Shown here: positions 1 to 6,840 of the stretch, one piece after another
Numbering within the stretch: the stretch's first letter is position 1
Layout: each line of letters opens with the position of its first letter
Origin: Limisphaerales bacterium
GTDB lineage: Bacteria > Verrucomicrobiota > Verrucomicrobiia > Limisphaerales > UBA11358
Direction of reading: 5' to 3'
Length of the DNA: 11,069 nt
NCBI GenBank assembly: GCA_027451565.1
Contig: DAIDJC010000092.1
Coordinates: 1-11,069 of the forward strand
Program-made: the position numbers and the translations under genes
The notes under the pieces: generated by a model
Databases searched by the model: none
What the model saw: the letters and a program-made list of their open reading frames with translations, nothing else
What the model was told of the DNA's origin: nothing

Positions 1-73
1 GAAATGGATATACAAATATTGAGACACAATGAAAGCGAAAGATTCAACAGGTTTGGATTTGACTGCCCCCCCT

Positions 74-92
74 CTGGGAGGTATCCTCCCGG
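74..92 (+). other. Small GC-rich hairpin before the zinc-ribbon gene
   Basis: GGGAGG at 76-81 and CCTCCC at 85-90 are perfect inverted repeats with a 3-nt loop, extended by a T-G wobble and one C-G pair to 74-92. There is no T-run after it, so it is not an intrinsic terminator. It may shape the leader of the zinc-ribbon mRNA if translation starts at 131, or it may be chance. Confidence 0.3.
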
Positions 93-130
93 CCAGTCCA
101 TCACATGAAGTGAGGATGAAATTTTACCAT

Positions 131-328
131 ATGTCTGAAGGATACTGTGTCAAATGCAAAGCCAAGAAGATCATCGCCGACGGCGTTGAAGAAACCATGA
201 AAAATGGACGCAAAGCCATCAAAGGCAAATGTCCCACGTGCGGCACGGGGATGTATAAGATTTTAGGAAAATCCGCCAGCGCCAGCCCCTCCTCCACACC
301 ACCAGCCGCCCCCCCCGCACAGGCTTGA
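131..328 (+). CDS. DUF5679-type zinc-ribbon small protein
   Basis: Small protein of unknown function with four cysteines in two CxxC pairs (YCVKCKAKK near the start, KCPTCGTGM about 30 residues later). This is the layout of a zinc ribbon and matches my recollection of the DUF5679 family, including the conserved stretch ETMKNGR between the pairs. The frame is open from an ATG at 29, giving 99 residues. I prefer the ATG at 131 (65 residues) because family members usually begin only a few residues before the first CxxC and because a GC-rich hairpin at 74-92 looks like leader rather than coding sequence. No start has a well-spaced ribosome binding site: GAGG at 112-115 lies 15 nt before 131. The tail after the ribbon is rich in Ala, Ser and Pro and probably disordered. 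The stop is 10 nt before the tandem kinase gene, so the two are probably co-transcribed. The fold is fairly secure, the start less so, the function unknown. Confidence 0.75.
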   Translation: MSEGYCVKCKAKKIIADGVEETMKNGRKAIKGKCPTCGTGMYKILGKSASASPSSTPPAAPPAQA

Positions 329-338
329 TTGTCTAATT

Positions 339-1511
339 ATGTCTCAACAACTTGCCTACGTCATCATCACGCCCTATTCGCTCTACAAATCGCGAACCGG
401 CGGCATCCTGAGCCGGTTGATCAGCCGGACGGGTTTGGATTTGGTGGATATGCGGATGTTCGCGCCCAGTATTGACCTGGTCCGCGAATACGCGCAAACC
501 ATCGTCTCGGCCCATGACACGCAGGACCGGAAAATCCAGGAGATGCTGCGCGAATATGTGCTCCAGCAACTCAGCCCGGATCCCAAGACCGGATTGCGGC
601 GCAGGGTGATGATGCTGCTTTTCCGGGGCGATGAAGCGGTGCGCAAAGTGCGCTCCGTGGTGGGCAACCTTAGTCCAGACAGGCGCGGCGGAGAAACCAT
701 CCGCGATACCTATAGTGATCTCATCCTGGATGAAGACGGCAGTGTGCGGTATTTTGAACCCGCCGTGCTGGCAGCCCCCAATGCCAGCGAATCAGAAACC
801 AAACTGAAGCTCTGGGCGCGATTCTCTGAAACGGATGGCGGCATCCTCGAAAATGTCATCACTTACAATCCCGGCGAACGCCCGGAACGCACCTTGGTGC
901 TGATCAAGCCGGACAATTTTCGTTTTGCCACGGGCCGCCCCGGCAACGTGATTGACTTTTTTTCACGAACCGGGCTTTTCATTGTGGGAGCCAAGGTCCT
1001 CCGCATGAGCACAGCCCAAGCCATGGAATTTTACGGGCCCGTTCGGGAATTCCTGCGCACCAAACTCAAGGATGGGGTCAGCGCCAAGGCCAAGGACCTG
1101 CTGGAAAAAGAATTCGGTTTCTCCATTTCACCCGAAAATCAAAAAGCCCTGGGCGACATCCTGGGCCCCATTCAAGGCGACAGCCAGTTCGACAACATTG
1201 TGCGCTTCATGTCCGGCCATGCGCCTGGGGAAATCCCCCAAAGCGAGTGGACCCTGCCCGGAACCGAGAAGTGCATCGCCTTGGTTTACGAGGGCATCAA
1301 TGCCGTCTCAAAAATCCGGGATGTCCTGGGACCCACGGATCCCTCCAAGGCTCCCCCGGGCAGCATCCGCCGCGAATTTGGTTCCACCATCATGGTCAAT
1401 GCCGCCCATGCCAGCGATTCCCCCGAAAACGCGCAGCGCGAGTTCGGAATCGTCAAACCGGGCGAAAATCATTTTCGCCAGGTCATCGAGGAATCCTACG
1501 GTAAAATTTAA
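339..1511 (+). CDS. Tandem nucleoside diphosphate kinase-like protein (degenerate domain plus intact domain)
   Basis: NDP kinases move the terminal phosphate of an NTP to an NDP through a phosphohistidine. This 390-residue protein carries two such domains. Domain 2 (about 183-385) has the nucleotide-contact motif LVLIKPDN with Lys190, a GSIRREFG motif with Arg344, and the active-site block NAAHASDSPENA with His357 as the phosphohistidine. Domain 1 (about 4-160) keeps the same outline (YVIITPYS, TGGILSRLISRTGL, GETIRD, APNASES), but Thr11 stands where the Lys is expected and Asn148 where the His is expected, so it should not be catalytic. Domain 2 is also longer than a standard kinase of about 140 residues: 167 residues separate Lys190 and His357, against about 106 in textbook NDKs, because of an insert between about 233 and 310. 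No Shine-Dalgarno sequence precedes the ATG. It follows the zinc-ribbon gene by 10 nt and ends 24 nt before a strong terminator. I do not use the symbol ndk, as this is not the canonical short enzyme. Confidence 0.85.
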   Translation: MSQQLAYVIITPYSLYKSRTGGILSRLISRTGLDLVDMRMFAPSIDLVREYAQTIVSAHDTQDRKIQEMLREYVLQQLSPDPKTGLRRRVMMLLFRGDEAVRKVRSVVGNLSPDRRGGETIRDTYSDLILDEDGSVRYFEPAVLAAPNASESETKLKLWARFSETDGGILENVITYNPGERPERTLVLIKPDNFRFATGRPGNVIDFFSRTGLFIVGAKVLRMSTAQAMEFYGPVREFLRTKLKDGVSAKAKDLLEKEFGFSISPENQKALGDILGPIQGDSQFDNIVRFMSGHAPGEIPQSEWTLPGTEKCIALVYEGINAVSKIRDVLGPTDPSKAPPGSIRREFGSTIMVNAAHASDSPENAQREFGIVKPGENHFRQVIEESYGKI

Positions 1512-1535
1512 AATCCTCCAAAGCTTCATTCCAAG

Positions 1536-1569
1536 CGGGGTATGTCCTCAGGACATACCCCGTATTTTT
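1536..1569 (+). terminator. Strong intrinsic terminator after the tandem kinase gene
   Basis: CGGGGTATGTCC at 1536-1547 pairs perfectly with GGACATACCCCG at 1551-1562, giving a 12-bp stem with a 3-nt TCA loop, followed directly by TATTTTT. The stem begins 24 nt after the stop codon at 1511. There is no T-run on the other strand, so it should act on plus-strand transcription only. It separates the zinc-ribbon/kinase unit from the region to its right. Confidence 0.9.
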
Positions 1570-2198
1570 ATCTCCAAAAAAAGTGGATGGCCACAATGTG
1601 GGGATTCGATTGCAAGGATTGGGAATGCGATGCCATGGTGGCAAATCAAACCATCCCACCAGGCAGGGCCTTGGAAAATATCCCAAGGACCAATTAGGAT
1701 CCTTTGGCGCCCGATTGCATCCGCTGGCACCTTTTCCAAGCGCCATCAGCCGGGCCAAAACCAGACCGAAGCATTATAACAATTTATTTTTAAACATGTT
1801 GCAATCGAACAGCCAGGCATTGAAATTTCCGCCCGTCAAAAACTGCTGAACTTTTCACCCAGTGGATGGTCTATATGTGGTCAATTTGGAATCTCATTTG
1901 TGAAAAACACAAAGAACGGTCGGCAACGTGAAACAATCGGGCTTGAGGGCTTGGCGGGGATGGATTCATGGAGAAACAGCAACGCCATGACCTTTCCAGC
2001 CCGTATGCCGGGATTTTTCCGCAATTTGATCCAGAAATTGTTTTATGCACTTCCAAGTTGGGTCAGATTCCAGGATTGAGACCCACAAGAACCACAGAAT
2101 CTGCATGAAACATATTACTTTTGGATGGACAAACCGGGTGGTTTTCCGGTCTATTACTCGTTTTACACCAGCCACAAATTTGAGCAACCGAGGTCAAG
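1570..2198. other. Intergenic stretch with no recognisable gene
   Basis: About 630 bases between the terminator and the membrane-protein gene. Several short open frames occur on both strands (up to about 90 codons), but none has a recognisable motif, a believable start site or a coherent composition. There is no tRNA cloverleaf, no transposase fragment that I recognise and no good sigma70 promoter. An imperfect direct repeat is present: 1582-1601 and 1861-1880 share AGTGGATGG and ATGTGG with the same spacing. Minor inverted repeats occur at 1631-1643 and 1669-1688. By eye the sequence is less GC-rich than the flanking genes. It could hold a long leader, a decayed gene or a small RNA; the sequence does not decide. 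Confidence 0.5.
2190..2193 (+). promoter_or_regulatory. Ribosome binding site for the DUF2723 gene
   Basis: GAGG lies 5 nt before the ATG at 2199. It is the only plausible Shine-Dalgarno sequence among the gene starts in this window and supports 2199 as the start codon. Confidence 0.55.
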
Positions 2199-4181
2199 AT
2201 GGAAATACCTAAGAAATCGAATTCTAAAACCAACGGGTCCGAGGCCGGGAACAAGCAGTCAGGCAAGGTGACAACGGCGCCGCCTGCGGCGGTTCCTTTG
2301 TCGCCAATGTTCCGGCGGGTGGACTGGCTTACTTTTGGGCTGACCTTCCTGATTATCTGGGTGGTTTACCTCTGGACACTCGCCCCGGAGCTGACCTTGG
2401 AGGATTCAGGGGAATTGTGCACGGGTTCTTTCTATGCGGGCATACCCCACCCTCCAGGATACCCGTTCTGGGCGATTTACAGTTGGTTTTGGACCTTCAT
2501 CCTGCCGATCGGCAATGTGGCGTGGCGCGTGGAGGTGGGGCAGTCTTTTGCCGCCGCCATGGGCTGCGGGATGCTGGCAATGATGGTCTCGCGCGGCAGC
2601 AGCATGCTCATGGAGGGCATTGAAGACCTGGCCAACATTCCACGGACCTGGGAAAGCTCCATTTGTTTCGTGTCCGGATTGGTCAGCGGGCTGCTGACCG
2701 GGTTGGACGGTTTCATGTGGGGTGAATCCGTGGTCATCAACCGGATTTCAGTTTTTGCGGTGCCTTGGATGATAGCGGTGACCCTGTGCCTGATGCGATG
2801 GTCCTACACGCCGGCCAGGCTGCGTTACTTGTACCTTGGCATGTTCCTGTACGGCATCTGCGCCACCATCCACCAAACCATGTTGCTCAGCGCGATGGGG
2901 GTGGAAGTGATCATCATCATGGCGCAGCCCAGGCTGGGTCGTAGTTTTGCCCTCACCAACGGCGTTCTCTACCTCTGTATTTCCATAGCCAAGTACTACC
3001 TTCAAATCCCCGCCCTGCAAGCCATGGCGAGCGTCGAAACGGATGTCTTCAACGTGGTCGGCATTCTCTCCATCGGAGCCTACATCTGGCTGGCGGCCGC
3101 CACCAAGATAAGCCCCCAGGAATTGCTTCGAGACGCCGCATGGTTCGGAATATTCCTGTTTTTCGCATTGGCAGCCACGGGCTGGGGCCTCTTTGGCGTC
3201 CTGTTATGCCTGGCATGCCTGGCGGCATTCATCAAGCTTGCCTGGGATACCCGCAAGGTGGACTACGGATGGCTTGTCATCATCATCTGCGGCCTGGTTT
3301 GGATTTTGGGTGTTTCCTTTTATTTCTATGAAGCCATTTCGTGCATGACGGATCCTCCCATGCAATGGGGGTACCCACGAACGGTCGAAGGTTTTTTCCA
3401 CGCCTTGAGCCGCGGTCAGTACAACTCCGTCAGCAACGGTCCTTTTTTTGAGGGATTCGGAAGGATGGCTTTCCAACTCTGGTACCTGATCCAAGGCTTG
3501 GCGGAATCCTTTAGCTGGGTGCTGATTTTTGTGGGACTGCTCCCGTTCCTGATCATTGGCCGCATGCATCGTCGGGAAAGGGGCTGGATCATCGGCCTCA
3601 CCTCCATGTACTTCTGCCTGGCCGTTTTGCTGGTGCGCCTTTTGGACGTCACCCCGGACCTCTCCACCACTGACTTGAACGAGGTTTTTCTCACGGCATC
3701 CCACGCCCTTTTCGCCATATTGATCGGGTATGGGCTGACTGTGATCACTGCCTACGTGGCCAATCACTATGCAACAGTCCGCAAATGGTGCTTTGTGGGT
3801 GGATCGCTTGCGGTTCTCCTCGCCTTTTATTGTCTGGTCAAGGCAGTGGGCAAATTGTACTTCGGCCAATCGGGCCAGATGAGAATCTCCTGGCTGCCGT
3901 TCAATGACTGGATCGGCTGGGGCTATCTGGCATTTGGCCCAAAAGGCCAGTTTGGGATTGGAGATCTTTTCCATTGGGTGATTCAGGCTTTTGCCCCGCA
4001 TCAGTACGGATTGCCGGTTCTGGCCAGCCTCGTCCTCATGGCTCTCCCGGTCCTTTTCATGATTGCCCTGGTGTTTTACAAAAACCGGGGACCGGTGCTG
4101 ATCCTCCTTGCCCTCATCCTGGTCACACCCATTTTTTCAGCCATGACCCATTGGTACACCAGCGAGCAGCGCAACCACTGA
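2199..4181 (+). CDS. DUF2723/TMEM260-like GT-C membrane protein, N-terminal part ending at an in-frame TGA
   Basis: Polytopic inner-membrane protein, 660 residues up to the TGA. Residues 1-40 are a basic, polar cytoplasmic lead. The first membrane helix is at about 43-62, and roughly 14-18 hydrophobic segments follow (for example 114-131, 155-172, 209-228, 312-346, 358-378, 437-453, 464-482, 531-550, 606-626, 632-650). Just after helix 1 comes the family signature: LEDSGEL (Asp69, Glu72, candidate catalytic acids in the first outer loop), then HPPGYP (84-89) and VAWRVE (107-112). This matches DUF2723 (PF11028), whose human member TMEM260 is a protein O-mannosyltransferase; the substrate here is unknown. 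The segment stops abruptly in HWYTSEQRNH, and the same frame continues after the TGA with FGYWFGHD and the soluble half. I therefore read it as one gene of 1,281 codons broken by a nonsense codon, not as a complete short protein. The start is supported by GAGG at 2190-2193. Confidence 0.8.
   Translation: MEIPKKSNSKTNGSEAGNKQSGKVTTAPPAAVPLSPMFRRVDWLTFGLTFLIIWVVYLWTLAPELTLEDSGELCTGSFYAGIPHPPGYPFWAIYSWFWTFILPIGNVAWRVEVGQSFAAAMGCGMLAMMVSRGSSMLMEGIEDLANIPRTWESSICFVSGLVSGLLTGLDGFMWGESVVINRISVFAVPWMIAVTLCLMRWSYTPARLRYLYLGMFLYGICATIHQTMLLSAMGVEVIIIMAQPRLGRSFALTNGVLYLCISIAKYYLQIPALQAMASVETDVFNVVGILSIGAYIWLAAATKISPQELLRDAAWFGIFLFFALAATGWGLFGVLLCLACLAAFIKLAWDTRKVDYGWLVIIICGLVWILGVSFYFYEAISCMTDPPMQWGYPRTVEGFFHALSRGQYNSVSNGPFFEGFGRMAFQLWYLIQGLAESFSWVLIFVGLLPFLIIGRMHRRERGWIIGLTSMYFCLAVLLVRLLDVTPDLSTTDLNEVFLTASHALFAILIGYGLTVITAYVANHYATVRKWCFVGGSLAVLLAFYCLVKAVGKLYFGQSGQMRISWLPFNDWIGWGYLAFGPKGQFGIGDLFHWVIQAFAPHQYGLPVLASLVLMALPVLFMIALVFYKNRGPVLILLALILVTPIFSAMTHWYTSEQRNH
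4179..4181 (+). other. In-frame TGA splitting the DUF2723-TPR gene
   Basis: The codons read AAC CAC TGA TTC GGA TAC TGG TTT GGC CAT GAC ATG, with the frame open on both sides from 2199 to 6044. From memory, verrucomicrobial relatives have Trp here (RNHWFGYWFGHDMF-like), which makes a single G-to-A change from TGG the simplest explanation. TGA also ends the zinc-ribbon, grpE, dnaJ, rsmE and lpxC-fabZ genes, so the genome reads it as stop. Confidence 0.8.
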
Positions 4182-4205
4182 TTCGGATACTGGTTTGGCC
4201 ATGAC

Positions 4206-6044
4206 ATGTTCACCCCGCCTTTCGTGGACACAAATGGCAAATTCAGTTACGACAACTCCCGGCGCGCGGAATTATTGAAGGACCCATCGAAAGCCAGCCT
4301 GATCTACCCGGAAATGGCGCGCGACACGATCCTGTTTGGTGGAACCGACCCCGGCCGATTCTGCCCCACCTACATCATTTTCTGCGAAAGTTTCATTCCC
4401 CACTATTGCCAACCCAAGCAAGACCAGAAGTTTGACCGTCGTGACGTGTATATCATCACCCAGAATGCGCTGGCTGATGGCACCTATCTCGACTACCTGC
4501 GGGCGCAATACAACCGGTCGAAGCAGACGGACCCGCCCTTTTTCAGCCGGTTTTTTCGCTACGTCACCACCCTTCTCACTGGCGTGGGTAAAGGCTCGGT
4601 GGCTGTGGATGGATCGGACCTGGGCAGCGGCGATTCCGGAAACGCAGTCGTGGAAGGAATCTGCTCACTGCTGAATTACACTTTGGATGTGCCGTTCACC
4701 AAATGGGGCGCCTATGTGGAGAAATACCGTCGGGCCGAGGGTGTCTATCCCCCGAAAGAGATTTACATTCCCACACCAACCGATTCCCAGAATTGTTTTC
4801 AAAGCTATGAGGAAGACGTGGCTCGACGCCAGCAACTGGGCCAGTTGAAACCCGGCGAGGATGTCAACGTGGAAAACGGCAGGGTTCAGGTTTCCGGCCA
4901 GGTGGCGGTCATGGAAATCAATGGCCTGCTTTGCAAGGTCATATTTGACCAAAACCCCACCAACGAGTTTTACGTGGAGGAAAGTTTTCCCCTGGATTGG
5001 ATGTACAACTACGAGACCCCGTTCGGGATCATCATGAAAATCAACCGGCAACCGGTTTATGAACTGAACGACGACGTCTTCAAGCGGGACCACCTTTTTT
5101 GGTCCACCTATTCGGAACGTTTGTGCGGCAATTGGATCAACTATGACACTTCCGTGAAACAGATTGCCGATTTTGTGGATCAGGTGTACATCAAGCACAA
5201 TTACACGGGTTACACGGGCAATCCGGCATTTTTGAGGGATGAGGACGCCCAGAAGGCATTTTCCAAGCTCCGGAGTTCACAGGCCGGAATGTATGCCTGG
5301 AGATGCGCGCCCACCTGCCCTCCAGAATACCGCCAGAAAACCCCGGCCAGCCAGGAAGCTTTGCGACGGGAGGCGGATTTCGCATTCAAACAGGCCTTTG
5401 CCTTTTGTCCCTACAGCCCGGAGGCGGTCTATCGTTATATAAACTTCCTACTGCAATACGGCAGGCTGGACGATGCTTTGATTGTGGCGCAGACCTGCCA
5501 GAAGCTGGACCCCTTTAACGACCAGATAGCCGGGACGGTGGAGCAGTTGAAGAATTATAAATCCCAAAACACCGAAAGGACCCAGGCCATTGCCCAATTA
5601 GGTTCCATGGAAGACACGGCACGCACCAACCCGGACAACATCTCCAACCTGATACGGCTCGGCGGAACCTACCTGGCCATGCAAAACACCAATCAAGGTT
5701 TCCATTTCCTTGACGAGGCCCTTAAATCCCCGGCCATCAGTTATCAGGACGCCACGGCGGTGGCTCAATATTTTGAGCAAATGGGAAACATAACTGGTTT
5801 TCAAGGCGCAATGGAGCGGCTGGTTGAAATCGCCCCCACCGAGCCGGACCCGCCTTTCCACCTGGCCGAGGTCATGGCCGTGACCGGCCATCCTGACCAA
5901 GCTCTGGCGTATTTGAGGCAGGCAGTGGCCCTAAGCCGCAAAAAAAGTCCCGCCGGCAACCTGGCCAGCCAGGCAGCCATGGACCCCAATCTGGCCCCGC
6001 TGCGAAACCTGCCTGAATTCCAAAAAATCATTTCAGGCAATTAA
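4206..6044 (+). CDS. Soluble C-terminal half of the DUF2723-family protein, with TPR repeats
   Basis: 612 residues from the first ATG after the TGA, in the same frame as the membrane half with 24 nt between. There is no Shine-Dalgarno sequence before 4206 and no signal peptide, which argues against an independent gene. In the intact protein this part would follow the last membrane helix and probably lie in the periplasm. Residues 33-105 carry motifs I associate with verrucomicrobial DUF2723 proteins: YPEMARDTILFGGTDPGRF, CESFIPHYCQP, and DRRDVYIITQNALADGTYL. The middle (about 110-380) has no domain I can name. From about 388 there are helical TPR-type repeats (about 388-437, 473-510, 546-578), and the end AMDPNLAPLRNLPEFQKII is a common closing motif of TPR proteins. 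Coding character is intact to the stop at 6044, with no further frameshift or stop, so any break is recent, an error, or bypassed. Confidence 0.75.
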   Translation: MFTPPFVDTNGKFSYDNSRRAELLKDPSKASLIYPEMARDTILFGGTDPGRFCPTYIIFCESFIPHYCQPKQDQKFDRRDVYIITQNALADGTYLDYLRAQYNRSKQTDPPFFSRFFRYVTTLLTGVGKGSVAVDGSDLGSGDSGNAVVEGICSLLNYTLDVPFTKWGAYVEKYRRAEGVYPPKEIYIPTPTDSQNCFQSYEEDVARRQQLGQLKPGEDVNVENGRVQVSGQVAVMEINGLLCKVIFDQNPTNEFYVEESFPLDWMYNYETPFGIIMKINRQPVYELNDDVFKRDHLFWSTYSERLCGNWINYDTSVKQIADFVDQVYIKHNYTGYTGNPAFLRDEDAQKAFSKLRSSQAGMYAWRCAPTCPPEYRQKTPASQEALRREADFAFKQAFAFCPYSPEAVYRYINFLLQYGRLDDALIVAQTCQKLDPFNDQIAGTVEQLKNYKSQNTERTQAIAQLGSMEDTARTNPDNISNLIRLGGTYLAMQNTNQGFHFLDEALKSPAISYQDATAVAQYFEQMGNITGFQGAMERLVEIAPTEPDPPFHLAEVMAVTGHPDQALAYLRQAVALSRKKSPAGNLASQAAMDPNLAPLRNLPEFQKIISGN

Positions 6045-6167
6045 GCCCCAACACCCTGCCGGAGAGGACGGGACTGAACATCGGCAGTGAGCGGTGGAAC
6101 CCGCCCCTGCCACATTCACCCTGCGCCGGTTGGCAGCCTTGCTGACTTGAAATAACCCAACCAACCG

Positions 6168-6196
6168 TTGCCGAAACCGGGGCCATTTGCTATTTT
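6168..6196 (+). promoter_or_regulatory. Candidate sigma70-type promoter for grpE-dnaJ-rsmE
   Basis: TTGCCG at 6168-6173, a 17-nt spacer and TATTTT at 6191-6196 fit a housekeeping promoter and would give a leader of about 20 nt before the grpE ATG. CTTGAAAT at 6146-6153 resembles a heat-shock -35 element, but no matching CCCCAT-type -10 lies at the right distance. No CIRCE inverted repeat is present in 6045-6222. Confidence 0.4.
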
Positions 6197-6222
6197 GACT
6201 GGCTGAATATTTTATTAAATCC

Positions 6223-6804
6223 ATGAGCAAGCGAGAAGCAGAGTCGAATCCTTCGGAAAAAGACGCAGCGCAGAATCCTCCCATCCCATCGGATGGCAAG
6301 GGGCATGAAAACATTGAAGAGTTGAAAGCGCGGGCCTCCAAAGCCGATGAGCACTGGGAACGGCTGCTGCGGACCACTGCGGATTTTGACAATTTCAAAA
6401 AACGCGCCGCGCGGGAGAAAACCGAGGCCATTCAGTTTGCCAATGCCGCGCTGATGCAGAAATTGCTTCCGGTGCTGGACAATTTTGAGATGGCACTGCA
6501 GGCGGCGGAATCCGTCCAGGACGAAAAGCTGGCCCCGGTGAAATCCGGTGTTTTGATGATCCAGCAACAACTCCGCGGGGCGCTTGCGGAAAGCGGGCTG
6601 GAAGAAGTGAATGCCGCAGGCAAGCCCTTTGATCCAGCCTTGCATGAGGCCGTTTCACAGCAGGAATCCCAGGAAATCCAGGAAGGCCACGTCCTCCAGC
6701 AATTGCGCAAGGGCTATCGCCTCAAGGAACGGCTGCTGCGGCCTGCTTCCGTGGTGGTGGCAAAGGCCGCATCAACTTCCGCCAAGGACTCTCAAGCCGC
6801 CTGA
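6223..6804 (+). CDS. grpE: Nucleotide exchange factor GrpE
   Basis: GrpE is the cytoplasmic co-chaperone that opens the DnaK nucleotide pocket to release ADP. The 193-residue length is typical. Residues 1-27 are polar and disordered. About 28-68 form the charged heptad-like region of the long dimer helix (IEELKARASKADEHWERLLR, DFDNFKKRAAREK). The C-terminal beta domain has the family signature GKPFDPALHEAV (133-144) and the block GHVLQQLRKGYRLKERLLRP (155-174) followed by ASVVVAK. The ATG at 6223 is the only sensible start; no Shine-Dalgarno sequence precedes it. dnaJ follows after 36 nt on the same strand, which supports a chaperone operon. dnaK is not in the window, so the partner must be encoded elsewhere. 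Confidence 0.96.
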   Translation: MSKREAESNPSEKDAAQNPPIPSDGKGHENIEELKARASKADEHWERLLRTTADFDNFKKRAAREKTEAIQFANAALMQKLLPVLDNFEMALQAAESVQDEKLAPVKSGVLMIQQQLRGALAESGLEEVNAAGKPFDPALHEAVSQQESQEIQEGHVLQQLRKGYRLKERLLRPASVVVAKAASTSAKDSQAA

Positions 6805-6840
6805 CGCGCCCCAGTCTAACCGCACTCACCCGCTTCAAAA

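Noticed and set aside
1583..1849. 88-codon plus-strand ORF in the intergenic gap
   Set aside because: No recognisable motif, no ribosome binding site and a random-looking composition; it begins just after a terminator.
2000..2018. CCCG-TATGC-CGGG hairpin followed by T5 as a terminator
   Set aside because: The stem is only 4 bp and no gene ends upstream of it.
1871..2266. Minus-strand ORFs of 61-73 codons in the gap
   Set aside because: They overlap each other in different frames, have no motifs, and one runs into the start of the membrane-protein gene.
3204..4001. 265-codon minus-strand ORF inside the DUF2723 gene
   Set aside because: Antisense shadow of a clear membrane-protein gene; the translation is rich in His, Gln and Pro with no domain.
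4179..4181. UGA recoded as Trp or Gly (alternative genetic code)
   Set aside because: TGA ends several clear genes in the window (grpE, dnaJ, rsmE, lpxC-fabZ, zinc ribbon) at the expected protein ends, so it is a normal stop codon here.
4179..4230. Selenocysteine insertion at the TGA
   Set aside because: No convincing bacterial SECIS hairpin follows the codon, and the remembered family residue is Trp rather than Cys, with no redox site nearby.
4665..5198. 177-codon minus-strand ORF inside the TPR half
   Set aside because: Antisense shadow; the plus frame carries the conserved family blocks.
6083..6111. Stem-loop after the TPR half as a terminator
   Set aside because: The stem is interrupted by an internal loop and no T-run follows; it could only be a weak or factor-dependent site.
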